Below are positions 22,701 through 35,675 of a DNA stretch of 64,000 bases, in pieces. This DNA is from Casuarius casuarius. Lineage: Eukaryota > Chordata > Aves > Casuariiformes > Casuariidae. Position 1 is the first letter of the stretch; every line of letters begins with the position of its first letter. Below the pieces are notes generated by a model. That model saw nothing but the letters and a program-made list of their open reading frames with translations, did no database searches and was not told the origin of the DNA. The DNA lies in assembly GCA_003342895.1 (NCBI GenBank), contig PTFA01000112.1:110791-174790 (forward strand), given 5' to 3'. Both the position numbers and the translations under genes were made by a program.

Positions 22701-25700
22701 GGCACCGTGCCTGGGACACCTGCGTCCCCGCGAGCCGCCTTTCGGCGCCGGCGCAGCCGCCAGGGCTCGGGGCCAGCCCGGCCGTGCGCTCCCCGCGGCG
22801 GGCTCGCTCGGACCCCTTCTGGGCCGCTCTGCCAGCGCCGAGCACCACAAACCAAGGATCTCAGCGGCTTCCACTTTCCATACGAAGCCCTCAGAGAAAA
22901 CCAGCACGGGGCTGCCCCATGGAAAGACATCGGAAAAGGCGCGGAGGACGGGGAGGACTGTACCCACAGCACGGCTGCTGCCCTGGAGCCAGCTCGCCAG
23001 GCCGTTACCTGCACTGCTGTTAAGGGAAGGGAAAAATAAGCATCCTGCAACAGGTCACCTGCACTCAGGAAACATCCATCCGCAGCGCTGGAGGCATCCA
23101 GGCCCCTGGCACATCTCCTATCCGGCCTGGATCAAGGCCAGCAGGGAGCACTGGGTTTCATCAGGGTCACTGGTAAATACATACGTGGCCACATTCGTCA
23201 TGGTAACACGCTACGGCCAGGCTGGCAAAGGCCTGATACCCCATCNGGGATATACCGAACTGCAAACACGAACGTGCCTCTGCGCCCTGCGCCGTCCGGT
23301 GGGTAAACAGCCCTGTGCAAACAGCGCCGAGATAGTACTGTGGACTGGGATGGAGTAATCTGTCCTGATCTTACTGGAACTGTCCTGTTTCAACACGCTG
23401 TTCTCCCACAACTCCCCCATTCATCTTTTTTCTTTGCGTTTACTTCAGAATTGGACAATAATGTAATAATTCATTTTATAATATATTTTAAACTTCTTGG
23501 CTGTAAGTAACAGCAAAAGCCGTTCCCTTTTGCCTACGGTTACAGCATCCTCGGCGTTCAGCNCAGACATCTCCCCCGGCGCCGGCCAAGCCCGCGGTCT
23601 GGGCTCAGGACCCACCACGTTCCCAGCACCCCGAGCCCCAGCTCCGCAGCCGGGGCGAGAGCCGAGCCAAGACCAGCGGAGGGGAAACGCCGGCTCCTGG
23701 CCGACCCACGGCCCCACTTCAGACAGCGACATAAAAACACATCCAAAATCTTTCTAAAGGCGACACAGAGCTGACATCGGAGCTGAGGGCTGCTGGACAC
23801 TTCCCCAGGAAGGTCAACGTGAGCTCAGCCCCGGCACGAGGCGAAGGAGCCCAGCCGGGACTGCGGTTTCACTGGGGGGTCTCCGGTCCCCCAGCCACCG
23901 GCGCAGGGATGGGAATGCTCCCGCGTGGCTCCAGGTACAGCCCAAGCGCAGGGGCATCTGGCACAGCCCGTCCCAGCAGGAGCTACCAACCAGCCTCCTC
24001 CGCGGCTCGGCCAGCCANGGCTTTGCACACCTCGCACCCCGACAGGGCTGCCTTCGCCGGTGTGCGCGGCACAGGCTCAGCNCCGCGGCTCCGTGCGGGT
24101 GGAGGATGGTGAAGACACCTTAAACATGCTGGCACCTTGGCTCATTCACAGCACTAGTCNCTTGCAGATGCTCTGATCTTTCATTTCAGAGCAATTCACT
24201 GGTGATTTCAAGCNAAACATCTGAGGGCTTTGATTTGGCCCAGAGACGTCAGTGGGTGCGGGGATGGGGGGAATGACAGCCGGGACCTGACGGTACAAGG
24301 CACTGGAGCACAGCGGGAGGAAACAGGCAGCAAAACCCATCTCCTGCTGACAGGAGGTGGCCCTGAGACCTCAGCTGACAAGGACAGGGTCACCAGAGCA
24401 GGGACTCTGCATTGGCATGCACTGCGCAGGGCCACCGGAGATGCGGCAACATCTCCGAGCTGTCAGCTCGCCGCGCTGATCACCTCGAGGAAGACGGATG
24501 GCTCTTCCTGATCATTTACGTCAACCAAGGGAAAATGGTACCCTGCAGAACATCAAGCAGAGCAGATGTGAAAATCTCAGAAACACGCGTTTCGAGGCTT
24601 GGGTTTAACCCCAGCTNACCCAGAATTAATTCAGACCAAAGNAGCTGAGCAGCTCAATGCAGTTGCCCAGTGCTGGGCTTTGACAGCCTCCTTCCCCCCA
24701 CCACAGTCTCCAAGGCCCGGGGTCTGCCCTGAGTTACTGCAGCGGCTGCNGTCCACGAGAGCTCACAGGCATGCAAAGACGTGCTCAAGGGACAGTCTGC
24801 TCCTTTTGCCCCACTCCCCAAAAAACTGATGACCCTCAGAGGAGGCACCTCCAGCAACCAGATCTCCAGGGGAAACCTCAGCCCAGAACGACACGCGAAG
24901 GACCAGCAGACCCAGCAAGACCGGTTCCCTCCGCACTCGCTGATCCTTCCCACGGCCCTCAGAACAAAGTGCTGCTTTGGGCCCACCATCTGGATCCTCT
25001 AACTTAGCATCAAGGTGTGTGGCAGTAACATCCCCTGCTCTGCTGCGAGCCCCAACAGACATCCACGTACACCTCAACAGCAGAAGCCAGCAAACACACA
25101 GGACCCACCGCCACCCCCAAGCAGCACAACTTCCCTCGCCCCTCCCCAGGTGGCCCTGGCAGCCCAGAGGGACCTGGCACATTTGAGGAAGGAGTCCTAC
25201 TCTGTAGGGAGCAAGTCGCAGCTTTCACACCCAGCCCCTGACTTCCCTCTTCTGCAGAAACAGGGTTTCCTAAGAGATCATATCAAGGGATTAGCAAAGA
25301 AGAGGAAAGCAGGGCCTTAATTACTGCTTGGTTTTCCAAGTGACCCCAGGCTCCCTGCTGAAGGTGTGTGCTAAATGCCCCAAGGCGATGACCCCTCTCA
25401 CTCCTGCTCTTGGTGGGACCTCAGTGCCCACCACTGACGGGCACTGCCATTTCCCCGTGGCGCTCAGCGCGTCTGGCAAACATCAGAGCAACAGCCACAA
25501 CCGCTTCTAGCTCCTTCCAAATCAGGAACAGCGTAGGACGGCATCTAGGAGCGCCGTCTCCCTGGCCAGGGAAGGTTACGCGTAGGCAGGACCAGCAATA
25601 GCGCACTGGGACCACGGCCCGCTCACAGCGGTACCAACCGCGGGCTGGGAGCAAGGCAGCTGGTAGCTCCTGTGGGAGCGAGCAGACCCCAGGCTTCGAA

Positions 25701-27448
25701 GCTGGCTAAAACCAGAGCAAGGCTGTACTTAACTCTGGGCAGGGCAGGCAAAGCCTTTCATCAGACAGCCTCTGCTAAGCAGGGGTGAGGTCCTCACAGG
25801 GAGGGCGAGGGAGTTCGCTTTCTGCGCTGAGACCAGGACCAGCTGTGCTGGGCTTTAACAGTCCGCTGCAAGCTGGTCTCAAGCTGACCTAAATGCGTTG
25901 CAGTGCCCAAAAACCAAGCAAGGAGACCTCCAGGGAAGGTAAAGACATAGCTATTATTCATTTCAGCATAAAGCCTGTCTTTGTGCTTGCAAGTCAGTTC
26001 TTTAGCCAAGCTTAAATGAAGGAAGGTTATGTTGAAACCTGGTGTTATACAGCTGTGTTGTTTCTGATCCAACATTAGGACCCCCACACCAACCTCAGAG
26101 CATCAGTTCAGAGCTGGGCCGGGGGCTCTTTCCCTTTCAAAGGGAGCACAGGGATAAACCAACAGCAGGGCCCCAAACCCTCCAGGCATTCCCCTGCTTA
26201 AAGAGGACGAGCTGGGACTTCCCAGAGCGCAGCACCTCCGAAGCCAAGTCCCGACAGCGATGCCCGTCCGGTCACCAGGGCGGCCGCAGGGCTCGGGCTG
26301 CGCGGATGCGCTCGCCAGCAGCGTTCTCAGCAGAGGCACGGGCAGCGTGGTCGCGGCAAGGTGGACCGCTGCCCTGGCGTACAACCCCACACTGCTGAAG
26401 CTGGACAAAGACAAGCCCGTTTGCAAATTACTTTTAAGTTTTCCTTTGTCTTTTGTGACAAGGGGAGGAGGAGAGCTCCTAGCAGCAAGAGCTCCACTTC
26501 CATCTCTTCGGGAATGCCAAACTCACGCTGCTCACGTCTGGCAGTGGATATCCACCCATGGCGTGATGGCGGCTGGATGTTTAACTCCACTGGTACAACC
26601 AGGACAGGGCAGCTTGAGCACAGCACAGTAGGATTAGGCTGCTCTGAACACCTCCAGCTCTCCTAAACGTAGAGCCCTGGAGCACAGACACCCGATGGGC
26701 AGACAGACAGCTGCCCGAAACCCCAAGAACATCAGCAAACGCCTTCGGGTCAGCACGGATATCCACAAACGGCACTGCCTCCCCCAGCAGAGGGAGGGAC
26801 GGCTGGGCGCAGGCTGGGACGCAGAGGGTTAACACCAGCTCTCTCCCACTTCTGTGGCTCTTTAATGCAATTAGACGCCACAGAGGCTTGGCTGGGACTT
26901 CTGCCCACGAACCAATCACGCCGACGTGCTGCGTGCGAGGAGAGGACCGAGGACCGGCATCTCAATGGGGCCCTTCTGCCACCGCTGCAGCCTCCCCGGA
27001 CCCGACGAGGGCTCCTCCGGGCGAGGCCACGTGCAGCTCTGCGCTGCGCTGCTCAACGCGGCTCCTGGCGGAGCCTGAGCACCGCGTCCCCTCCCGCCGT
27101 CCCGCCCCCCCCCGCCCCCCCAGGGGCACCCCCGCGGCCGTCCGGGCACGGAGAGGGGCAGCTCCGGCCCGCAGCGAGCTGAGGAGCGACCTACAGCTGA
27201 TAAATCCCCACCGGAGCTGCGCAAGAGCCGGGAAGGTCTCCCGCTGCGCTCGGTCGGGGGCAGGACACAGACCGACACCCCGCGCACAGGCAGCGAGCGG
27301 CAAGGCCGGACGGGGGCAAATGTCCGGGCTTCCCCCCCCAGCTCGGATTAAACCCCAGCGCAAAGCGCCCCACGAGACCGCGGGGAGCGGCCCGCGCCGG
27401 GGGGCGGCAGCGCGGTGCCGAGGCGCCCGGGCAGCGCCCAGCCGTCGG
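16786..27448 (-). other. Gene-free GC-rich stretch: SLC25A1 first intron and/or 5' flank
   Basis: About 10.7 kb of mostly GC-rich DNA upstream of SLC25A1 exon 2. I searched both strands for the missing first exon and for other recognisable protein domains and saw none. Long reading frames here are products of high GC. Isolated N calls cluster between 22502 and 24750. If exon 1 lies in the following gap, this whole stretch is intron 1; otherwise it is partly intergenic. Confidence 0.5.
22533..22580. repeat. Two-copy 24-bp direct repeat with an AATTAAGCTAA core
   Basis: TAATTAAGCTAAACAGTGGA at 22533 is followed 24 bases later by GAATTAAGCTAAGCAGCAGA. The shared core AATTAAGCTAARCAG contains an ATTA-type homeodomain-like site. 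This AT-rich pair stands out from GC-rich surroundings. Any regulatory role is speculative. Confidence 0.6.
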
Positions 27449-28043
27449 NNNNNNNNNNNNNNNNNNNNNNNNNNNNNNNNNNNNNNNNNNNNNNNNNNNN
27501 NNNNNNNNNNNNNNNNNNNNNNNNNNNNNNNNNNNNNNNNNNNNNNNNNNNNNNNNNNNNNNNNNNNNNNNNNNNNNNNNNNNNNNNNNNNNNNNNNNNN
27601 NNNNNNNNNNNNNNNNNNNNNNNNNNNNNNNNNNNNNNNNNNNNNNNNNNNNNNNNNNNNNNNNNNNNNNNNNNNNNNNNNNNNNNNNNNNNNNNNNNNN
27701 NNNNNNNNNNNNNNNNNNNNNNNNNNNNNNNNNNNNNNNNNNNNNNNNNNNNNNNNNNNNNNNNNNNNNNNNNNNNNNNNNNNNNNNNNNNNNNNNNNNN
27801 NNNNNNNNNNNNNNNNNNNNNNNNNNNNNNNNNNNNNNNNNNNNNNNNNNNNNNNNNNNNNNNNNNNNNNNNNNNNNNNNNNNNNNNNNNNNNNNNNNNN
27901 NNNNNNNNNNNNNNNNNNNNNNNNNNNNNNNNNNNNNNNNNNNNNNNNNNNNNNNNNNNNNNNNNNNNNNNNNNNNNNNNNNNNNNNNNNNNNNNNNNNN
28001 NNNNNNNNNNNNNNNNNNNNNNNNNNNNNNNNNNNNNNNNNNN
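27449..28043. other. Assembly gap (595 N) inside a CpG island
   Basis: The gap begins in GC-rich sequence (cagccgtcgg) and ends directly at a run of 12 G (28044-28055). It may hide a first exon. Apparent reading frames across it have no evidential value. Confidence 0.95.
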
Positions 28044-28489
28044 GGGGGGGGGGGGTGTCTGCCCATCCCACCCCCCCCTTGCTTTAACCCCCGCATTTCT
28101 GGGACAGGGAGAAAGGCAGAGGAGGAGATTCCCGTGGTAGCAGTCGCACACGAACTCCCCTCGACGTACATTTGTGATCGGAAAAGAAGCCAAAACATTC
28201 CCACGTTAAATGAGCCTCCGCGCCTGCGAGCTCACGGACACCCTGGAGCCGTTCGGATGATCTTTAGTTTTCCTTCGGGGACTTATTATCTACCGCTCCT
28301 AATAATTAACTCCCGCACGTCTCGACCCTGCTTGTCCTGGGCTTGTCGGCAGGGCGGGGGCACAGGCCGCCTCGCTGGCTCCTGCCCCAGCGCGGCAGGC
28401 ACGAGGGAGAGGGGCCGAGGGAAGCGCGTTTTCCTTTCCGCCTCGGGCTCTCTGGGTACCGGGGAAGGCTTAGCCGGATCCCAGAGGCC

Positions 28490-28514
28490 GGGGGGGGGGG
28501 GGGGGGGGGGGGGG
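28490..28514 (+). repeat. Poly-G tract (25 G)
   Basis: An uninterrupted run of 25 G follows ccagaggcc and ends at cggcagg. Such a tract could form G-quadruplex structure and is prone to length errors. Confidence 0.9.
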
Positions 28515-29499
28515 CGGCAGGCCGGTCGTGCTCGCCCGCGCCCCGGAGCAGCCACCGAACAGGCCGTGTTATACTCAGAAACCTCCCCAGCTGCGCGGAC
28601 GGCATCCGCTTGTCGAGACTCGTGCCGTGCCGCGAGTGAGGCCCGGCGGGCAGAAAGTTAACTCCACCACTGCGGGGGAGGGATCGGGCTGCAGCTCAGC
28701 CGCTGGCAGAAAGGACAATTTGGGAATTAGAAGCATCTTTAGCCTGCTAGCATTGAAAATTAACGTGTACTTGCATTGCACCGCTCGTTCCCAGAAGAGG
28801 AGGCCAAAATCACAAACCGTTTCGGAACAGGGTTCTGCCAGCCATGGAGGCAAATCCGCCGAGGCGTCTCACAGCGAGCTGAGGTGATGGCCAAGACGCA
28901 GCCTCGGGCGGGACGGCGGTGGGCAGGACCGCTCCTCCACACCCCCCTCCGCTCCAGGCCGCCGGCACGCAGCAGAGCGGCCGGACAGACGTCGTCCCAC
29001 CTAGCGTGCTCCCTTGCGCGCCCGCGCCCCGGCAGCGCCCCGCTCAGCTTTCCTGGACAAAATTACCGGTGCGATACCGCTTTGTTTTCTGTTTAATGCT
29101 TGGCAGCTAGAGACCCATTTCAGCAGGCAGGATTATCTGGTCCCCTTTGCTTTACGGACCTGTAACCACAGGAAGGCCCCGCGCCCCAGGCCCTCAGGCG
29201 CGTGCCAAGCTTGCTACCGAATTTCGGAGCCTCTGTCAGCAAGGCGTCAGTGCACCTTCACCGGCACGAGAGCCCAGCCTGCGCCCCCGCGCCGCTCTCC
29301 GGACGAGCGCCGACCGCTCGAACCTGTGCGAGCGCAGAGCCCCGGGGCGCCTTGCCACCACCGCGAGGCTCACGTTTACGGTCGTGCTCCAGCTTCAACG
29401 CAGCCGTACGGACAGAGTCACCTCTGCACTTTAAGCCCAGCACCGAGAAAGTAAGGGGAAGAAAAGTTGCATGTCTTTTTAGTGAAACAAGCTACTATT

Positions 29500-32400
29500 C
29501 ACCTTATTCTGCTTTTTACGTAAGCCAGTGAGTTGCTCCCATCCTGGTACTCAGCTTACCTGGAGCTCCCCGCAGCCACTTTCAAGGCAGAAGAGAAATA
29601 AAGAGAACAGGAAGGAACGAACGTTCACAGTCCTATTCACAGATGCAGGGCAGCTAGTCAGTGATTTGGTTAACAGTCCTTGGATGGCAAAAACTAAGAT
29701 AAATCCTTTTAAAGATAGCAAACAAATGGAAATGCCTGCAGATTTCTGATTAATGTCTGCAACACCTCACTAACTTGTCCTTCCGTGGAGTTACCACAGT
29801 ATATTCATGCATGCTAGAAGAGATGTATACTACTGCTACGAGGCACTGATTACCTTCATGGCAAACACTGGCTGTTACATGTTCCCAAATCACCAGGTCA
29901 GCAAGACCTGTGCACAGTCTCATTCCTGTCCAAGAAAATACTTCAGCACATGCTTAATTCTCATCAGTCTCAATGGGATAAACAGTTGCGCTTACTTTGC
30001 TGAAGCAGGAAAGGATTATTCATATTTAATCATATGGCAGATTACAAGACATCACAACTTGACCTCCAAGAAGCTGCTAACAGCATTTGTCTGCAGAAAG
30101 ACTGAAGGAGAAGACCAGCCAAGGAGGATAAGCAAGCTCTGAAATACTAGAGGTTGCAAAAGGTGTGTTTTAAATCCCATAAGTAACTTAAATGCATGTA
30201 AAGACTTGATCTGACTTGAAAGGTCAAGAGCATCTCCGAGGTACAGGGTGGTCAACACATAAAAGGGCACCTAATGTTATGGACAGGTGATCAGGTCCTG
30301 TATCTCACTGCTCTGGATCTAGGAATTTTCATGGAAACAACCATCCGACAACCTGAACCCATTTCCATTGCTGGTGGCTGGCACTTGTTCCTGCTGCCAT
30401 AGAAACAGATAAAAGAATTTTTAAATACAGTCAAGTGCTGTTGTAGCCTGCACACCTCATGTCATCCCTCCAGAGCCTAGCAATCAGGGGATTAAAAAGA
30501 ACTACTCAGGATGAAAGCAACCAGAATGAAAACTTTCCCTTTGCAGCTTTCACAAGGGTTTGGTTTTTTTTAATAAACGCAAATGCTGATTGCACACATA
30601 GCCTTCCATGATCCTAGAAAGCATGTAGACAATGATCACACTTGATCAGTTCCAACTTGTTTGCTCCTCTGTCCATCCCTCCTTCTCCCTGAAAAAAAAA
30701 ATTCCTTTATTATTGGCACTGCTTGCATGCACCCTACAGCACACCCTGGTTTCGGGGACCATCATAAACAGTCAGTACAGGACAGATAACTTCATATCAC
30801 AGATCCTTGAATCAGAAGGAACCTCCCCATCTCACTGGAAAAACAACTCCACTGATACCAGAACTGGTCAAGAAGTGTTTTCCAGACATCAACTGTTGCA
30901 AACCTTTCTTACTAATCTACACCACTCAGGGTCTTACGGTGCGATAAGAAAACTTATTTCCTCTCAGGTTCCCCGACAGAACAAATGGTTCCTTTATGCA
31001 TAACGGACTGGCTTCAAGGGAGAAGAGATCATATTTAGGATTTCTGAGTCAGTGCTCCACCAGCTTCAGGTGCAAGCAGCAGGAGCCACCACGACTATGA
31101 CAAAGATGATGCTATTCCAAAACAACGTGCATGATTCCCACCTGAGCGCGCGTGCAGAAAGAGCTCCCGTTGATACTCGAGAGTATTCACCGACGTCACC
31201 AACACTGATTCGCTAAAGCTTTAACTCCACCCCTGCGGCTTAAAACTCCACACGGGCTCCAGTAAGAGCCCCAAAGAAGTCCCGTTACATTAACAGTCTG
31301 AGTGTGCCTGACCCAACTCAGAAGATAGTTGAAAACCACCTACTACATACAGTGCTTACAGCATTTAGAGCGTGGTCATGTTTTCCTTACAGCATAATAT
31401 ATTACTGAAAGGAACTATTCAAGCTGACAAGCCCAGTTAGCGATTTACCATATGTAAGGCCATTTCCCAACCCCCTACCTCCGAAAAGAGGAATCATCAT
31501 CCAAAATGAAAGCTATCTAGAGACTTAATAACCACCCCGTCCTCACCCAAACTCGCTTCTAACTTCCTATCTGAATAACCAGCACTTTGGGAATTTGTGC
31601 TCTGAATAATATTGGAGACCTGAGGAAAAGGACATACCAGGTGACTTTAACTTTTTCTTTTTATAATCATTAGTGGGAGGGGGGAAAAGAAGGAGAAATA
31701 CAGCTTTTTAGATTAAGAGATTTTAAAGTCTTGATAAAAACAGCAGACGAGGCAAAAAAATTCTCATTGAATTATCAAGCCATGCAGGAGAACACATGAC
31801 TGAAAAAACTCCGAATTTGACTCAATTTTTAAATTCAAATACAAAGAAGAAAAACAAGACTTACCCTTCACTGATTGTATTTCAGATTATGATTTTAATG
31901 CTTAAAAGCTGGCAATATTAGTGTGTATTTTAGCTTGCAAAAAATCTGATGATTTCTGATACCTTCCAGAAAGGCCTAAAAGGCTCTACAAGCAGAGACC
32001 TAGACTGACACATACCTACGCTAAGAATTTTGCAGCATTTTGCTAGTAAAGCATGAGTCAGGATCTGTCACTACCCTTGGAAAGATGCCCACAGAATACA
32101 AGCAGCACTGAAAAACAAAACCGCTACAACAGCGACCAAGTCTTTGAAGGCTGAATGTTTGCTGAAGTAAAAGGTGTAAATCACAACTTAATTATACACC
32201 AGTGTAACGAAGCACTCATGTCATTAAGCATGTTTCAGTTCTATGTGCCACAACATTTTATCACAAATTCAAGATGCTCCAATTCCACTTTGTGGGAACT
32301 AGTGAGATTGAAACACTCTCAGGACATGCTATAAAACAAAAAAGAAATACACTCGGGCTGGAAATAGAAGTGACAAGCCAAAGTATACGCAAGGGAACGT

Positions 32401-35400
32401 GAAGAACCCAGAAACACAGGAACAAATTCTACAGATAAGAAACGTGCTCCCTCACAAGGTAGTACACACACTGCCTAAACTGCTTGTTATGGGAAGCTGG
32501 TACATGCAGTGCTACATGTTCCAAAATTTGTAAGTTTTCTAGCCTCTCAAAGGTTTTCTTCAGTACAAATGGGACCCACTGTCCCATTGTCATGCTATTT
32601 TAATCACACTATTAGTTTCTCAGTGTCTAAGTTCTAGCCTGGCAATTAGTGTCACACACTGAAACATAAACATTAACTATTTTAATAAACAGCTTTGCCC
32701 AAGTATATCACATGTGACAAAGTACAAATTTATCTACGTCATTTAACTCATTAGCTAGACAAAAAAGGATTGGCTTGTCTGTTTAAAGTTCAAGAAACTT
32801 AGAAAAATATTTTATGCTCCTGAATAATTGTTACTAGTTTTGCTAGGAAAAAAAAGTTGTTTCCTATTTCATGTAGCCTTATTAAGGGATCCATGTCATG
32901 CTAAGTGCCAGCGTTCAGTAATGTAATTGCTAGGAAAGCAGCTATTGCATCATAATTAAGTCTTGGACCTTAGGGCTACTCTTTTGCCCATATCATAATT
33001 AGTACCAACCTGAAGAGGCTTCAGCTGTCTAGAATTCTTGTATTTCTTAAGTAGCAAAACCACTTATGAGCATTTTCCTCTGTTCTATTACCACTTCATT
33101 GTATAGCCCTAAAGAAAGGGAAATACAAGCCTCAAGTACCACAACTTTATGTTGACAATAAGAAGCAGAACTTACCGCTGCGATGCAGTCTCCCTGAATT
33201 TACAGGGCTGGCTCATCTGCCCAACAGAGCAGACAGCAGCAGCCTAGATGGGAATTTTGCTTCCAACAGTAGCTGTTTGTTAGACATTCTTCCTCCTCTA
33301 CCCTTTCACTTAGTGTTTGTACCAAAAGACACCAGTAACGTTTAAAGATGTGAGGGAACAAAGGATAGTGTAAGGAGCTCACGCACTAGCAGACTGAGCG
33401 GCTGAACAAAGGTCAGAATTTTATGCCAAGATCAGCACACATCCCCGCAGTCATTTGTTGAGAGATCAGTTTTTACCTAGCTTCCAAGCCACGAAAACAG
33501 CTGCATGGCAATGCCTGTGACTTGCTTGCCATCTCTGATGCCACAGTTTGCCAGACTGGGGGAAACTGCAATGAGGGCTGACAAGAGCTACAGAGGGAAA
33601 CCCATCGTTTGCTTCTCACGGGAAAAGCATGTGTATGTAGTAAAACCAGGTACATAGGGGCTCAAGCAAGTTACTATCTGACAGTATCATGAACCCAGAA
33701 GTTAGCTGCCAGATCCTGCACTCTGCAGCAAGCTCTGCATGAACAGACCCTTCAACATTATAGTGCTACCCCAATTTTACTACACTGGTGAGAATCAGCA
33801 AGAAACAGTTTTAAATGAGGTTTTCTGCAAAACAATCTCATCTCACTTTTGAAAACTTGGATGGACACTACAACTTCATGAACTGGATCAACTCCTCCAT
33901 TTAACCTTAAAGAGTGGTTATTTCCTGCTGAGAATGACTCAACTGAGAATCAGATAGTGAAGTGCCTCTGTTATGCAAGAGGTTGTTCAGGGAATGTGTG
34001 TCTAGATGTGTTCTGGAATGCAAGTAGATCACCAAATTCACAAAAGCCATTATGCTTAGCAAGGGCCTGACATACCAGGAGAGTAACTAAAGCAAGCTTT
34101 GCATTGAAAACTCCATTATATTCCTGTAATTAGATTTCTGGATTGAAGCTGTTAAGGATCCTCAGATTAGCTCAATTCTCTACTGGTCATAAGATGTTCT
34201 AGTATTTGATCCAGCAGTTTACTGTATTTCACTCTCAGCCTGTAATCGCGGCTATAAAGTGACAGTGAGTTTCCTGTGCGAAAGGAAGAAAACTCCCACA
34301 GCCATCCCATAAGCTAATCCTAGAGCTGGTCTTCAGTTCCAGCTGCCCACCCAAATTCCTGTTGACACACAAGACTCTGTTTGCAAACTATAAGTAGCAG
34401 TGTATTATCTGGCTAATTCCTGCTAGGAGTAAGTCTGGACAGAGTATAGGTTTGCTTGCACTTATTAGCGGCTCAGTATTCCAAGCTGAGCCACTGAATG
34501 CTGATGGGTACAAAACCAAGGTTAGTATGTTAAATCAGCACCAAGAGAACCCTGGCTTGTATTAGGAAAGTGGATATGGCACTTCTTGGAAACTGCCCTA
34601 TATGATAGAAATGACAATATACTCCTTAGAACTGTGCCAAGGCATAGTCTGCTCTTACTGATTTCACAGCCTGTTTCTACTGCTTGGCATTTAAAGATGT
34701 TTCGCCCTGTTAAAGTAGTATTCAGTATGGAAGGTGTAGCTTACCACTACTACTGCTATATTAACATTTAAGCAGAGAAGACTATGAAGACTGAAGCATC
34801 TCCCCCAGCACAACACTGAGCTTGCACTTTTCCAGTTGTGTGAGGGAAGTCATGAACATATGTGCAGAGGTTATGCTGCAGGAAGGGGTCACATAACAAG
34901 CTGTGCTGATGTGTCCACGGAAGAGACTGCAACTCCCTTTTAAATTAACTGCTAAGCAGTCCATGCTAGATGCTTTGGACGAGTGTCCCCTTTCCTGCCT
35001 GGCACCCTTAGTTGTCACGTTAAGAAAGCTGGTGCTATTAGCGGTAGTGCATTCCTACTGACCAGCTCCCACCCCCAAGATATTAAGACTGGAACCACAC
35101 AGTGGATACTGCAGTTTTACATTTATAGTTGGACTTTTATAATATTCATGATTAGCACAAGATTCATAACCATAAATTATACATTGTTATCTAAGTACAT
35201 AAAATGTTAATGATACATGTATTTGAAGAGTGGCACAAAGTAATAATACATCCCTGTTGGCATTCTCAAAGAAAGAGGTGGGTGGTGGACACGCTATTGA
35301 TACTACTGCAGCATAGCAAAACTGAGTCACAGCACCCTGTTATGTCAGATGGTGCTGACTCTGCCCACCAGAAAGGGTCAGAACATGGTGTGGCAGGAAG

Positions 35401-35669
35401 CCATTGCCAGAATCAGTTAAAGGTGCAAATAAAAAGTCAGGATTACGGCCCTCCCTACTGCCTTAATATTTTAGCAGCAAGTCCCCCCTCCCCAACCCTG
35501 ACACTGTGCTCTTGCATCTCTAGTACTTTGGCAGCCCATGCACACTCCAATGTTCGCTTGCCACACAGCTGAGATTGCCTTTAGTACCATTTAATGTCAA
35601 CAAGTAACATGCTCTCCTCTTGTTAAATAAAAAGGATCTGGGAAATGTTTGCTCTCTGGTATGAGAAGA
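29500..35669. other. Intergenic DNA between SLC25A1 5' flank and CLTCL1 3' end; nothing recognised
   Basis: Composition drops abruptly to AT-rich. I saw no exon of a recognisable protein on either strand, no tRNA-like structure, no long terminal repeat and no clear CR1 3' end. Short reading frames (for example 29807-30142 and 30632-31003, plus strand) lack protein-like sequence. Confidence 0.6.
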
Positions 35670-35675
35670 TTTATT
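35670..35675 (-). terminator. CLTCL1: Candidate poly(A) signal AATAAA (minus strand) of CLTCL1
   Basis: TTTATT on the plus strand reads AATAAA on the minus strand, about 640 bases past the CLTCL1 stop codon. It is the nearest canonical signal I found. The 3' UTR could also end elsewhere. Confidence 0.5.

Larger units (their letters stand above)
26900..29060 (-). promoter_or_regulatory. CpG island around an assembly gap, candidate SLC25A1 promoter
   Basis: Dense CpG and GC boxes flank the gap at 27449-28043 on both sides. It is the last strongly CpG-rich block before the AT-rich intergenic region and lies upstream of SLC25A1 in its transcription direction. It is therefore the best candidate for that gene's promoter and first exon. 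The distance to exon 2 (over 10 kb) is large compared with the compact mammalian gene, so another unannotated transcript could own it. Confidence 0.35.

Noticed and set aside
26888..28204. Long reading frames on both strands spanning the gap at 27449-28043
   Set aside because: Most of their length is N, so openness means nothing; flanking residues show no domain.
30770..30870. Possible CR1 retrotransposon fragment (atcacagatccttgaatcag)
   Set aside because: It only vaguely resembles the reverse complement of a CR1 3' end; the diagnostic terminal octamer repeats are absent.
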